Assembly (NCBI GenBank): GCA_010084195.1
Contig: RGPS01000035.1
Coordinates: 1-37,339 of the forward strand
DNA length: 37,339 bases
Direction of reading: 5' to 3'
DNA from: Terriglobia bacterium
GTDB lineage: Bacteria; Acidobacteriota; Terriglobia; Bryobacterales; Bryobacteraceae
Shown: in pieces, positions 24,153 to 32,266 of the stretch
Position numbering within the stretch: the first letter of the stretch is position 1
Layout: every line of letters begins with the position of its first letter
The notes under the pieces: model-generated
What the model saw: only the letters and a program-made list of their open reading frames with translations
What the model was told of the DNA's origin: nothing
Databases searched by the model: none
Made by a program: the position numbers and the translations under genes

Positions 24153-25685
24153 CTACGGAGCGCCTGGGGCCTTGCCGTACATTTCAGCCGGAAAATCGAC
24201 GGCCCGTTTCTTCGCCGGATTTCTGCGGTTCGATTGCGCACCGCGATCTCGCTGGAGGGGGATATTCATGCCACCGTTCTCTTCGAGCACGTCGAACAGA
24301 CGTTCGCGCATCTCCTTCACGGTGGCAGAATGGCGGGGATCGGCGATCAGATTCCGGCTTTCGAGTGGATCTTCCTGCAGGTCGTAAAGTTCGTCTGTAT
24401 CCCAAATGCCCTGGTAGCGAATGAACTTGAACCGGTCTCCGCGGAGAGCGTGGATGGTGGGAGTCTGCGGGAAGTTGCGCTCCCAGTAGTATTCGTAAAG
24501 CAGCTCTTTACGCCACTGCACGGGCTTGTTGCCGGTCGGGCTGCTCTGGAGCAGGGGCAGCCAGTTCATGCCATCCAGACCTTTCGGAACCGCAGCACCC
24601 GCCGTAGCCAGAACAGTGGGCATGATGTCGAGGCCCGCCACCACTTCCTTTACAGTGCGACCACCGGAGAACAGTTCCGGGCAGCGCGCCAGCAGGGGAA
24701 CGCGCATGGATTCTTCGTAAGCAGTGCGCTTGTCAATGAGGCCATGTTCACCGAACGCAAAGCCGTTATCGCCCATGTAGATGACGAGCGTTGATTCCAG
24801 TTCGCCCCGTTTTTTCAATTCGTCAAGAACCCGCCCGACACTGTCATCAACAGCCATCAGGGTTTCAGCGTAGCGCTTGTAGTATTCGGCGATGTCGAGG
24901 GTGGAGTGATACGGGAAATCCACGCCGTGCCAGGAGTTCCGCTGATTTTGCACCCAGGTTGGCCGCTGCTGCGCCATCTCACCATCGGTCGCCATGGTGG
25001 GAGGGTAGAGAAACTTCGCGTCTTTGTACATGCCCTCATGCCGTTTTGCCGGCTGGAACTCGGCGTGGACGGCCTTGTGCGACAGGTAGATGAAATAAGG
25101 CTGTTCCTTGGGCAGAGTGCGGAGCCAATCGAGGGCATAGTCAGTCAACTCGTCGGTAATGTAGCCCTTTTGGGGTACTTTCTTGCCGTTTACGTTGAGA
25201 CCGTTGGGATTGGGGAGGTAGGTCCCCTGCCCCCGAAAGCTGACCCACTGATCGAAACCGGGCTTCGGCTCATCGGTCTCGGCACCCATGTGCCACTTGC
25301 CGATGAAGGCGGTCTTGTAGCCGACTTTCTGCAGGTGGGCGGGAAAATAGGTCGTACCGGTCGGGATGGGCGTGTTGTTATCAACGATGCGGTGGCGGTG
25401 GGCGTAGACACCGGTCAGGATGGAAGCACGGCTGGGACTACACAGCGCCGTAGTCACGAAGGCATTCCGGAAATGAGCCCCTTCAGTCGCCAGTCGGTCG
25501 AGGTTGGGGGTGTTCAGCCAGGGCTGAGCTTTCAGGAAGCCGAGCGCGTCGTGACGGTGATCATCGGCGAGGATGAAGATGACGTTGCGGTGCCGGGGGC
25601 GTTGCGCGTCGGCGGCTGCAGGTACAGCCAGAGCGGCACCAAAGGTGCTGAGAACATCTCTGCGGGTCATAGTAGCTCTGTCCAT
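24153..25685 (-). CDS. Tat-exported type I sulfatase
   Basis: The N-terminus TMTRRDVLSTFGAALAVPAA is a Tat signal. Metal ligands Asp41-Asp42 are in FILADDHRHDALG. The formylglycine site is Cys82 in LCSPSRASILTG, the standard C-x-P-S-R motif, so an anaerobic-type or FGE maturase is required. GKWHMG (Lys130, His132), SHKAVHAEF and YMGDNGFAFGEHG complete the active site. The product resembles S1 sulfatases active on sulfated glycans, though choline or aryl sulfates are possible. ATG 25685 has GGAG nine bases upstream inside a duplicated 16-mer; ATG 25670 is the alternative. It is divergent from the EF-P paralogue gene. Confidence 0.92.
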   Translation of the reverse strand: MDRATMTRRDVLSTFGAALAVPAAADAQRPRHRNVIFILADDHRHDALGFLKAQPWLNTPNLDRLATEGAHFRNAFVTTALCSPSRASILTGVYAHRHRIVDNNTPIPTGTTYFPAHLQKVGYKTAFIGKWHMGAETDEPKPGFDQWVSFRGQGTYLPNPNGLNVNGKKVPQKGYITDELTDYALDWLRTLPKEQPYFIYLSHKAVHAEFQPAKRHEGMYKDAKFLYPPTMATDGEMAQQRPTWVQNQRNSWHGVDFPYHSTLDIAEYYKRYAETLMAVDDSVGRVLDELKKRGELESTLVIYMGDNGFAFGEHGLIDKRTAYEESMRVPLLARCPELFSGGRTVKEVVAGLDIMPTVLATAGAAVPKGLDGMNWLPLLQSSPTGNKPVQWRKELLYEYYWERNFPQTPTIHALRGDRFKFIRYQGIWDTDELYDLQEDPLESRNLIADPRHSATVKEMRERLFDVLEENGGMNIPLQRDRGAQSNRRNPAKKRAVDFPAEMYGKAPGAP

Positions 25686-25717
25686 TAGAACAGACTCCGG
25701 GTAGAACAGACTCCGGG
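25686..25717. repeat. Perfect 16-bp tandem duplication in the sulfatase/EF-P-like divergent promoter
   Basis: The sequence tagaacagactccggg occurs twice with no gap (25686-25701 and 25702-25717). It touches the sulfatase start codon and lies 17 bp before the divergent gene's ATG at 25735. On the minus strand each copy contains CGGAG, so the sulfatase Shine-Dalgarno is duplicated. The whole divergent spacer is only 49 bp and the repeat fills two thirds of it. Confidence 0.95.
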
Positions 25718-25734
25718 ACTTTATACTTAAGTGG

Positions 25735-26310
25735 ATGGCTGTCCTGATCGACGCAATAAGCGTCAAACGCAGAACTTTGTTTGAGCATGAAAATGTTCCG
25801 TATACGTGCCTGGAGGCTGATGTCAGCACGCCCACGGCGCGCGGAGGGCAGACGCTGGTGCGGCTGAAGATGCGAAATCTTCTCACCAGCTCCGTGTTCG
25901 AGAAGACCTTCAAGGCCGGCGACAAGTTCAGGGAACCAGATCTGCAGAAGGTGGCGGCTTCGTATTTGTACAGTGATAACGAAGGGTCGCACTTCCTGGA
26001 TCAGGATACCTTCGAAACCCTGACCCTCACCGAGGGGATGCTGGGTACGGCTCTGGATTTTCTGGTGGAGGGCGCAATTATCGACCTGCACAAGTACAAC
26101 GGGAATCCGATTGGCCTCGAACTGCCTCCGAACGTGGAACTGACGGTGGTGTACACCGAACCAGGCGCGCGCGGGGACACGTCGAGCGGAAGCGTGACGA
26201 AGCTGGCGAAAGTGGAGACGGGAATGGAGATCAAGGTCCCCTTGTTCATCAAGGATGGCGAGAAAGTAAAAGTCTCAACCGAGAACCGTTCCTTCGCGGG
26301 TCGCGCCTAA
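25735..26310 (+). CDS. efpL: Elongation factor P-like protein, EfpL/YeiP type
   Basis: The 191-residue protein has the three-domain EF-P layout (KOW-like domain, then two OB-type domains; end STENRSFAGRA). EF-P binds between the P and E sites and relieves ribosomes stalled at proline runs. The tip loop of domain I reads STPTARGGQTL, with Arg36 where canonical EF-P has the modified Lys (PGKGG), and the loop is one residue longer. This is the pattern of E. coli YeiP/EfpL (SPTARGAATL), a paralogue with Arg at the tip, rather than the EarP-type loop. A second, canonical EF-P may be encoded elsewhere. The gene is followed after 11 bp by the VOC protein gene. Confidence 0.85.
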   Translation: MAVLIDAISVKRRTLFEHENVPYTCLEADVSTPTARGGQTLVRLKMRNLLTSSVFEKTFKAGDKFREPDLQKVAASYLYSDNEGSHFLDQDTFETLTLTEGMLGTALDFLVEGAIIDLHKYNGNPIGLELPPNVELTVVYTEPGARGDTSSGSVTKLAKVETGMEIKVPLFIKDGEKVKVSTENRSFAGRA

Positions 26311-26321
26311 AACGCCGTTCA

Positions 26322-26744
26322 ATGGCCATGAAACTAAGCGTCCACCTGACATTCTGCGGAGAGTGTGAGGTGGCGTTTCTGTTTTATGCACAGTGCCTTG
26401 GCGGCAGAATTGTCACCATGTTGCCGTACGGCCAGTCCCCTTTGGCGTCGCAGGTTCCCGAAGAGTGGCACGGCAAGATCTTGCACGCCAGTATGGTGAC
26501 GGGTGATCTTGAGCTGGCCGGAGCCGATGTGGCACCTGGCGATTTCGAACGCCCGCAGGGGTTCTTCACCTTGCTGGAGATTCCCGCGGTAGCTGAAGCC
26601 GAGCGGATTTTTCAAGCGCTGGCGGAAGGTGGCATCGTCCGCTTGGTGTTGCAGAAGACGTTCTGGGCGGAGCGGTTCGGCGTACTCGTGGATCGTTTCG
26701 GGATTCCGTGGGAGATCAACTGCCCGGGTGATCAAGCGTCATAA
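26322..26744 (+). CDS. VOC (glyoxalase/bleomycin-resistance, PhnB-like) family protein
   Basis: The 140-residue protein has the paired beta-alpha-beta-beta-beta pattern of the vicinal oxygen chelate fold: LSVHLTFCGECEVAFLFYAQ followed by CLGG at the start, LHASMVTGDLELAGAD in the middle, and the terminal WAERFGVLVDRFGIPWEIN, which is typical of the PhnB/3-demethylubiquinone subgroup. Metal ligands of true enzymes are only partly evident, so the function is unknown. It is probably co-transcribed with the EF-P paralogue. ATG 26328 (MKLSV) is an alternative start. Confidence 0.85.
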   Translation: MAMKLSVHLTFCGECEVAFLFYAQCLGGRIVTMLPYGQSPLASQVPEEWHGKILHASMVTGDLELAGADVAPGDFERPQGFFTLLEIPAVAEAERIFQALAEGGIVRLVLQKTFWAERFGVLVDRFGIPWEINCPGDQAS

Positions 26745-26861
26745 CGAACGGCTACGCACGGGTTCCATTTTGCTGAGCAGCGCAAGGGAGTGATCCGTGA
26801 TCCGGGTCAGGCCGGCGTAGTACGAGGTGATGCAGGGGGACGTTAGCCAGAGGAGGAGAAA

Positions 26862-26892
26862 CCGGGACCCGTTCGGAGGTGTCGGGTCCCGG
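26862..26892. terminator. Strong 10-bp hairpin after the EF-P-like/VOC genes (terminator or RNA element)
   Basis: CCGGGACCCG (26862-26871) and CGGGTCCCGG (26883-26892) are perfect inverted arms with an 11-nt loop. It sits about 120 bp after the VOC stop. There is no T-run on the plus strand, so it is not a classical intrinsic terminator; it could be a Rho-assisted terminator, an RNA stability element or a protein-binding palindrome. Confidence 0.45.
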
Positions 26893-27054
26893 ATGTGGAG
26901 CAACCTTAGTTATGGTGCCTAATTATCTATATAGTGCGCTCAGAGCGGGAAACTTCTCACCACGTTATGAAATATTTTTATTGGGCTGGCTGCCGGCCGT
27001 GGAGAGCATTAGAGAGGGGTTCTGTGCAGATTCAGAATGGCGTACCTAACACCT

Positions 27055-27083
27055 TGAAAACGTTTCAGTTTGGAACCGTTTCC
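27055..27083. promoter_or_regulatory. Two adjacent CGTTTC-centred palindromes, LacI-family-like operators
   Basis: TGAAAACGTTTCA (27055-27067) and GGAACCGTTTCC (27072-27083) are near-palindromes around a central CG, the form of many LacI/GalR-family operators. They stand side by side about 150 bp before the start of the giant secreted protein. No regulator gene is in the window, so this is suggestive only. Confidence 0.3.
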
Positions 27084-27215
27084 GGGCTCCGCAAAAAAAT
27101 CTTCGTACTAAATCGGGAACAGCATACAGTTTCGATTTTGGGGGACCGATAAAGGGATCAGCGACCTGAAGATCGGCCGCCTCCCGGCAGATGTCGCGAG
27201 ACCATTGTCACGAAG

Positions 27216-27223
27216 AAAAGGAG
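27216..27223 (+). promoter_or_regulatory. Strong ribosome binding site AAAAGGAG deciding the start of the giant secreted protein
   Basis: AAAAGGAG ends 5 nt before ATG 27229. The frame is also open from 27205, but only the 27229 start has a Shine-Dalgarno and gives a clean N-terminal export signal. Confidence 0.8.
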
Positions 27224-27228
27224 TCCTA

Positions 27229-30200
27229 ATGGACTCATCTACATTGAGAGCACACACAGTAAGAACAGGCCTCAGAGCGGTCGTTGCACTGCTGGCCTTC
27301 ACGGGTGGTACTGCCGCATTGCAGGCCGCTGTTTTGTCCGTTGCGTCCCCCACCGCCACCGTGACATGCAACACCGCAACCGGGCCCGGTGCCGCCGCGA
27401 CGATCGTGGTAAAACCCAGCCCGTTGCTCACCGGCAGCAACACCATTGTGGTTACGTTTACGGCCCCGGGCTCGGGCCTTGTCGTCACCGCCCCTTCCAC
27501 AACGACGCTAAGCACCGCGAACCAGACCGCTGGAATTTCCTATACGGTCAGCGTGGCAAGTGGATGCGTCGGTGCCAGCACCGGCTCCACCACCCTGACC
27601 TTCAAGGCAGGTGGAGTAAATGATGTGACCGTAGCCGTCAGCGACACGGTCACAGCGACAACTTCAGGCCTCGCCGCCTCAGCGGTGGCAATTACCTGCG
27701 CGAAGTCCGGTTCGGTCTATACACCGGGTGCGGCGCAGAATGTTTCCGTCACTTCAGCGGCGACGGGCGGAACACCTTTTACTGTTGACACGTCGGGAGT
27801 TCCTCCGCCAGCCTGGCTGGTGGTTACCCCGACAACGGGCGGGACGGCCAGTAGCACACCGGTGACATTTACGGTAGCGGCTGCAGCCGGATGCGGCGGG
27901 TTCAACACCGGGACCTCCAATACTTTTAACCTGCAACTCCTGAACGCTCCGGCCCCCAACAAACTGGTCGCGGTGACATTGCAGGTGGTCCCCCCCTCCC
28001 CGGTGACGTTCCTGCCTGCGGCTCCGTCGCTGACCTACGTGCGCGGTTCCGGGAACGCCGGAAAAGTGGATGTTACCCTCAGTTCGCTTTCGAATCCAGC
28101 TCCTTTCTTCTCCGTGAATACAGCGAGTCTGCCAATCTGGCTAACCGTGGATTCAACCAACGGCACGACGCCGAAGAGCCTCCGGTTTACCTCAACGAGC
28201 GTTTGTGATACCCTCGCGCCCGGCACATATTCGGCGAATATCCTGGTCAGGGTCTCCGGGTATGCGGACCTTTCGCTGCCCATCACACTCCAGTTGAACA
28301 ACAAAGCTCCGAAACTCACTGTCTCGGAAGGTACGACGAGGAATCTTTCATGGACGCTGGGGGCATCGCTCCCGACCCCGATTATTACGGCAGTTTCCAG
28401 TGATTCTCCGATCTCATATACATCCAGCAGTGGTGGCACACTTGCTCCCATCGTGAGTCCGACTCAGCAGTCCGGGTTGGCATACAGCTTCGGAACTCCT
28501 GTCAATGTCTCCTTTAACCCGCTGGTTTTCGCGGCAGCTACACCTGGCAGTACGCTGACCGGGACCGTCACCCTGACGTGGGGCAGTCCGGCATCGACAA
28601 TTGTTGTGACATTTAACGTGCTGGTGTTGTCACCGGGCGCGACTGTGACGGGGATCACCCCGGCAAGTCTGCCGACCGCAAATTCAGGTCAGGTTTTTAC
28701 CGTAGTCCTGACCGGAACCGGATTTGTAACCAGCACGGATCCGAACCAGAAAACAAAGGTCGGAGTTGTCGTCGGCGGAGCTATTGTTCCCGATACGAAC
28801 ATCGCCGTGAACGTAGTGAACCCGTCTAATATCATTCTTACGATTACTGTACCGGCGGTGGCGGATCCTTACCTGCCGTTCGCAGTTACCGGAACAGGCG
28901 GATCGGTGCCACTTGGAATCTGCAATCCTGCGGGCGGGGCATGTACGATTCCCAGCGGCACCGCGACGCTGACTATCGGTGGTGGTCCCATCATCCAGGC
29001 AGTGACCAGCGCATCTGCCTTCACGCAGGTAACGGCCCCGGCGCTGCCCTCCATGTCCGCCTACGACATGATCAGTATCTTCGGTGCAAACTTCTGCTCC
29101 TCCGGCGGAACAGGTTGCAGCAGCAGCCAGATCTTATACGGTGCGCCCGATTCAACATTCCGCTATCCGAATACCCTAAGTCCCGACGCGGTGAGTGCCA
29201 CACAACGCCTGCTCTCAGTTATGTTCCAGACACGCACGCTCACGCCCACAGTTATTGCCACCGCGCCCCTGTTGTTTGCCACCAACGGGCAGGTCAACAT
29301 GTTGGTCCCCGCAGCTCTCTCTTCGTACATCGGAAGCTCCGTTGATATCGTGGTCAACTTTGGCTACGGCAGCGGTTCAACCATGAAGAGCAGTACACCC
29401 TTCGCGGTTAGCATTACGGCAACCAGCCCGGGCCTCTTCACGGTTGGGGCCAACGGACAGGGTGACGGCGCGATCCTGAACTCGAACTATTCGCAGATCA
29501 CTGCCACAAACCCTGCGGGAATGCGCTCCACCGGTTCAGATTCCGATACCGTGCAGTTCTATTTGACCGGCCTCGGCGCACCCGACAGCACCGGCGATAA
29601 TGCGAGCGCGGGCTCAGCCTACACGTGGTCAGCCGACTGTATCACGGTTGCCAGCTATCTCAGTACGCTGAACGGCCTGTTCTCCACCTCGCTCACCAAT
29701 GTGGACGGTACTGTAGTCCAGAGTGGTCTGCTGAATACAAACCGGCTGCCGCCTTGTGTCGTCACGGGTTCTACCAATGTCCCCACGGTAACCATCGGTG
29801 GCGTCGCAGGAACGGTGGTGTATGCGGGTTTTGTACCCGACACTATCGCCGGCCTCTACCAGATAAACGTAGCGCTCCCGTCAACTACCGGCAGCTATAC
29901 GTCCGCAGCCGGGACAACGGTAACCAATATCACTCAGCCGGTTCAGTTGCCGGTAGTGGTTACTGCCAACGGCGTCACCAGTCAGGTGGGCGTCAGTATG
30001 TGGGCAGCCCCGAAACTTCTGGTGACCGGCCCCAGTGCAGGTGGCCTTACCGGCACTGTCGGGATCCCGTGGAGCAGCTCGAACAACGTGGTGACCGCAA
30101 CACAGGGAACCGTGACCTATCGGTATGCTCTTACTTCAGGTCTGCTTCCGTCGGGCCTGTCCCTCAACGCCACAACCGGAGCCATCTCTGGAACACCCGC

Positions 30201-30882
30201 TGCAAACTCCGCAGGAAGCTATTTGGTTACCGTAACCGCGACTGATTCAGCCACTTTCCCGGTAAAGGGAACAGTGTCCTTCACCCTGACTGTCGCTGGT
30301 GGTCTGGTCGTCACCTCATCGGGTGTCGCGCCTTACAACGCCACGTTCGGAACCGCAGTCGGCACCGTGACCCGGGCCACCGCAGTCGGCGGTGTCTTCC
30401 CCTACGCCTACGCAATTACTGCGCCTGGCACTTTGCCTACAGGGATGACCATCAACGCGACGTCCGGCATTATCAGTACAACTGTCCTGACGCCGGCTGG
30501 TACCTATAACATGACCGTAACCTCCACTGACTCCACCGCAGGAACGCCCCTTACGGGTAGCGTGACCTTCACTATCGTAGTCGCTCTCCGCATGGTGAAA
30601 ACCTCGACGGTCAACGGCGCGAATGGTGTCGCCAGCACCATCACTACGGTCACCGCGACGGGTGCAACCGGAACCATCACCTACACGTTGGACGCCACAA
30701 CCTTGGCCTTGCCCAACGGATGGGTCACAATCAACGCTGCCACCGGCGTAGTTTCCATAACCACCGATGCTCCGGTGGCGGCCGCTACAACGGTAACGGT
30801 CACCGCGACAGACGGAACCGCGGCACCTGGTGCGGCGACAGCTGGATCCGGAACCATAACCTTCACCTTCGCGGTGAACTAG
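27229..30882 (+). CDS. Giant secreted Ig-like protein with Solibacter C-terminal (TIGR03437-type) domain
   Basis: The 1217-residue, Thr/Val/Ala/Ser-rich exported protein has a signal region of RAVVALLAFTGGTAALQAA. Residues ~35-250 hold two related modules beginning with a '(V/I)TC' strand. Residues ~255-360 resemble a BACON-type domain (PIWLTVDSTNGTTP, then LAPGTYSANILVRVSG). Residues ~470-590 are an IPT/TIG-like domain (VTGITPASLPTANSGQVFTV). Residues ~594-930 match the TIGR03437 pattern: MISIFGANFC, TPTVIATAPLLFATNGQVN, SPGLFTVGANGQGDGAILN, VQFYLTGLG, AGLYQINVALP. Three putative-Ig (He_PIG) repeats close the protein (LLPSGLSLNATTGAISGTP, LPTGMTINATSG, LPNGWVTINAATG). It is likely an extracellular adhesin or structural protein. 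No anchor motif is seen. Confidence 0.88.
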   Translation: MDSSTLRAHTVRTGLRAVVALLAFTGGTAALQAAVLSVASPTATVTCNTATGPGAAATIVVKPSPLLTGSNTIVVTFTAPGSGLVVTAPSTTTLSTANQTAGISYTVSVASGCVGASTGSTTLTFKAGGVNDVTVAVSDTVTATTSGLAASAVAITCAKSGSVYTPGAAQNVSVTSAATGGTPFTVDTSGVPPPAWLVVTPTTGGTASSTPVTFTVAAAAGCGGFNTGTSNTFNLQLLNAPAPNKLVAVTLQVVPPSPVTFLPAAPSLTYVRGSGNAGKVDVTLSSLSNPAPFFSVNTASLPIWLTVDSTNGTTPKSLRFTSTSVCDTLAPGTYSANILVRVSGYADLSLPITLQLNNKAPKLTVSEGTTRNLSWTLGASLPTPIITAVSSDSPISYTSSSGGTLAPIVSPTQQSGLAYSFGTPVNVSFNPLVFAAATPGSTLTGTVTLTWGSPASTIVVTFNVLVLSPGATVTGITPASLPTANSGQVFTVVLTGTGFVTSTDPNQKTKVGVVVGGAIVPDTNIAVNVVNPSNIILTITVPAVADPYLPFAVTGTGGSVPLGICNPAGGACTIPSGTATLTIGGGPIIQAVTSASAFTQVTAPALPSMSAYDMISIFGANFCSSGGTGCSSSQILYGAPDSTFRYPNTLSPDAVSATQRLLSVMFQTRTLTPTVIATAPLLFATNGQVNMLVPAALSSYIGSSVDIVVNFGYGSGSTMKSSTPFAVSITATSPGLFTVGANGQGDGAILNSNYSQITATNPAGMRSTGSDSDTVQFYLTGLGAPDSTGDNASAGSAYTWSADCITVASYLSTLNGLFSTSLTNVDGTVVQSGLLNTNRLPPCVVTGSTNVPTVTIGGVAGTVVYAGFVPDTIAGLYQINVALPSTTGSYTSAAGTTVTNITQPVQLPVVVTANGVTSQVGVSMWAAPKLLVTGPSAGGLTGTVGIPWSSSNNVVTATQGTVTYRYALTSGLLPSGLSLNATTGAISGTPAANSAGSYLVTVTATDSATFPVKGTVSFTLTVAGGLVVTSSGVAPYNATFGTAVGTVTRATAVGGVFPYAYAITAPGTLPTGMTINATSGIISTTVLTPAGTYNMTVTSTDSTAGTPLTGSVTFTIVVALRMVKTSTVNGANGVASTITTVTATGATGTITYTLDATTLALPNGWVTINAATGVVSITTDAPVAAATTVTVTATDGTAAPGAATAGSGTITFTFAVN

Positions 30883-30885
30883 TCG

Positions 30886-30924
30886 GAACAAAGTAACAGA
30901 ACAACGTAACAGAACAAAGTAACA
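30886..30924. repeat. Three tandem 13-bp repeats after the giant protein gene
   Basis: GAACAAAGTAACA, GAACAACGTAACA and GAACAAAGTAACA follow one another without gaps from 30886, directly after the stop codon and just before the terminator hairpin. They contain stop codons and look like replication-slippage products or protein-binding iterons of unknown use. Confidence 0.95.
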
Positions 30925-30929
30925 AACAG

Positions 30930-30966
30930 ATCGACGGCTGGAGCTTAGGCTTCAGCCGTCGATTTT
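30930..30966 (+). terminator. Intrinsic terminator of the giant secreted protein gene
   Basis: ATCGACGGCTG (30930-30940) and CAGCCGTCGAT (30953-30963) form a perfect 11-bp stem; AGC/GCT within the 12-nt loop can extend it. TTTT follows at 30963-30966. It lies between convergent genes and may also work weakly for the galactokinase transcript coming from the right. Confidence 0.85.
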
Positions 30967-30967
30967 G

Positions 30968-32062
30968 CTATTTCGGGATAGCTGTTTCACAAGCCCCATC
31001 ACCCGGTTTGCAGAGATAGAAATCCGGAGTGATACCAAACTCCTGCCGATATGCAGCCACCACACGGACCTGGAACTCCGGTACTGAGGCTGTATCGACA
31101 AGGTTTATCGTGCAACCACCGAAACCGCCACCAGTCATGCGGGCTCCATAACAGCCTGAGATACCGGAAGCAGTTTCTACAAGGAAGTCGATTTCCGGGC
31201 AGGAAATCTCGTAGTCCGCCTTCATGCTTGCGTGCGATTCAATGAAGAGTTCACCCATTTCATGAAGATCTCCGGCACGGGCCGCCGCCACAAACCGCAG
31301 AACCCGATCATTCTCCGTTACGATGTGCCAGGCACGGTGGCGGGGCTTGTCGGCCATCGTCGTTTTGCCAATGGCGTCGAGGGTGGCCTCACGGAGAGTT
31401 TTCACCCCGAGGGCCTGGGCTGCCTGGGCGCATTCAGCGACGCGTGTGCGGTAGGCAGAATCGCCCAACTGGTGCTTCACCATGGAGTTCACTGCAACGA
31501 TGACTGCACCGGAGGGGAGTTCAACGGGTTCTGCATGAAGGGTCTGGCAGTCGATCAGAAGTGCAGCATTTAGTCGCCCAAAAACGGAGACGAACTGGTC
31601 CATGATGCCGCAAGGCAGCCCGACATACTGGCTTTCGGCGCGCTGACAAAGGCGGGCCACATCCAGAGGAGCCAGTTCCCTGCCCTGCAGCAGAGCCAAA
31701 GCGGTTGCCACCTCCAGGGCTGCCGAGGAACTGAGGCCTGCACCTTCCGGAACTGTGGAGCGGATTGTCAGGTGCATAGGGGCAAGGTCGAAGCCCAGCG
31801 AAAGGAGCTCCTTTGCAACTCCCACGGGATAGTCGGACCAGTGTTGTTGCGGGCGAGCAGCAACCAGCGTGGCCAGTTCAAAAGTTCTGGTTTCCTGACG
31901 ATGTTCGGAGGTAATGAGCAGCAGCCCATCTGGTCCGGGATTCGTTTCGACCTCAGTGGCCAGGTTCAGGGCAATAGGAAGAACGAAGCCAAGGTTATAG
32001 TCGGTGTGTTCTCCGATGAGGTTGACACGACCGGGTGCCCTGAAGATCCGGGCAGGACTCAT
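30968..32062 (-). CDS. galK: Galactokinase
   Basis: GHMP-family kinase that phosphorylates galactose at C1 (first step of the Leloir pathway, cytoplasm). The galactokinase signature RAPGRVNLIGEHTDYNLGFV is at the N-terminus, the ATP loop is VPEGAGLSSSAALEVA, the catalytic Asp region is GIMDQFVSVFG, and motif 3 is GARMTGGGFGGC. The length of 364 is slightly below the usual 380-390 but no motif is missing. The start overlaps the stop of the small membrane protein gene by 4 bp (ATGA), and the symporter lies upstream on the same strand, so uptake and phosphorylation of galactose are probably one operon. Confidence 0.95.
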   Translation of the reverse strand: MSPARIFRAPGRVNLIGEHTDYNLGFVLPIALNLATEVETNPGPDGLLLITSEHRQETRTFELATLVAARPQQHWSDYPVGVAKELLSLGFDLAPMHLTIRSTVPEGAGLSSSAALEVATALALLQGRELAPLDVARLCQRAESQYVGLPCGIMDQFVSVFGRLNAALLIDCQTLHAEPVELPSGAVIVAVNSMVKHQLGDSAYRTRVAECAQAAQALGVKTLREATLDAIGKTTMADKPRHRAWHIVTENDRVLRFVAAARAGDLHEMGELFIESHASMKADYEISCPEIDFLVETASGISGCYGARMTGGGFGGCTINLVDTASVPEFQVRVVAAYRQEFGITPDFYLCKPGDGACETAIPK

Positions 32063-32244
32063 GTTTTCCGGCTCCGGTTGGCCAGTGCCAACAGGACACC
32101 ACCGAAAGCGACCATAGAAAGACCGGTATAGAGATCCACATTCGCGTCCGTCATTGGGGCATGTGGGTTCGTGAAACTAACGGCCACCAGGATCACACCA
32201 GTGATGGCGAAAAAGAAGCCAGAGGGAATTCGGAGATCAAGCAT
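32059..32244 (-). CDS. Small two-helix membrane protein of unknown function
   Basis: The 61-residue protein MLDLRIPSGFFFAITGVILV and onward has two hydrophobic helices (about 7-25 and 37-55) and a short basic C-terminus (NRSRKT). AGGA lies 9-12 nt upstream of its ATG. It is 22 bp after the symporter gene and overlaps galK by 4 bp, so it is translated between them. Position suggests an accessory subunit or stabiliser of the symporter. I do not recognise a named family. Confidence 0.75.
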   Translation of the reverse strand: MLDLRIPSGFFFAITGVILVAVSFTNPHAPMTDANVDLYTGLSMVAFGGVLLALANRSRKT

Positions 32245-32266
32245 ATTCTTTTTTCCTGTCGTGCGT

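Larger units (their letters stand above)
26745..27228. other. 484-bp regulatory region upstream of the giant secreted protein
   Basis: No gene is supported; a 72-codon frame at 26934-27152 resembles nothing recognisable and crosses the palindromes. The region holds a perfect 10-bp hairpin (26862-26892), an AT-rich stretch TAATTATCTATATAG near 26912-26926 that could be a -10 region, two CGTTTC palindromes (27055-27083) and a strong Shine-Dalgarno (27216-27223). A promoter near 26920 would give a leader of about 300 nt. Confidence 0.5.

Noticed and set aside
26934..27152. 72-codon frame before the giant secreted protein
   Set aside because: No family resemblance, weak start context, and it overlaps palindromic regulatory-looking sequence.
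30886..30924. CRISPR-like array (three 13-bp units)
   Set aside because: Units abut with no spacers and are too short; it is a simple tandem repeat.
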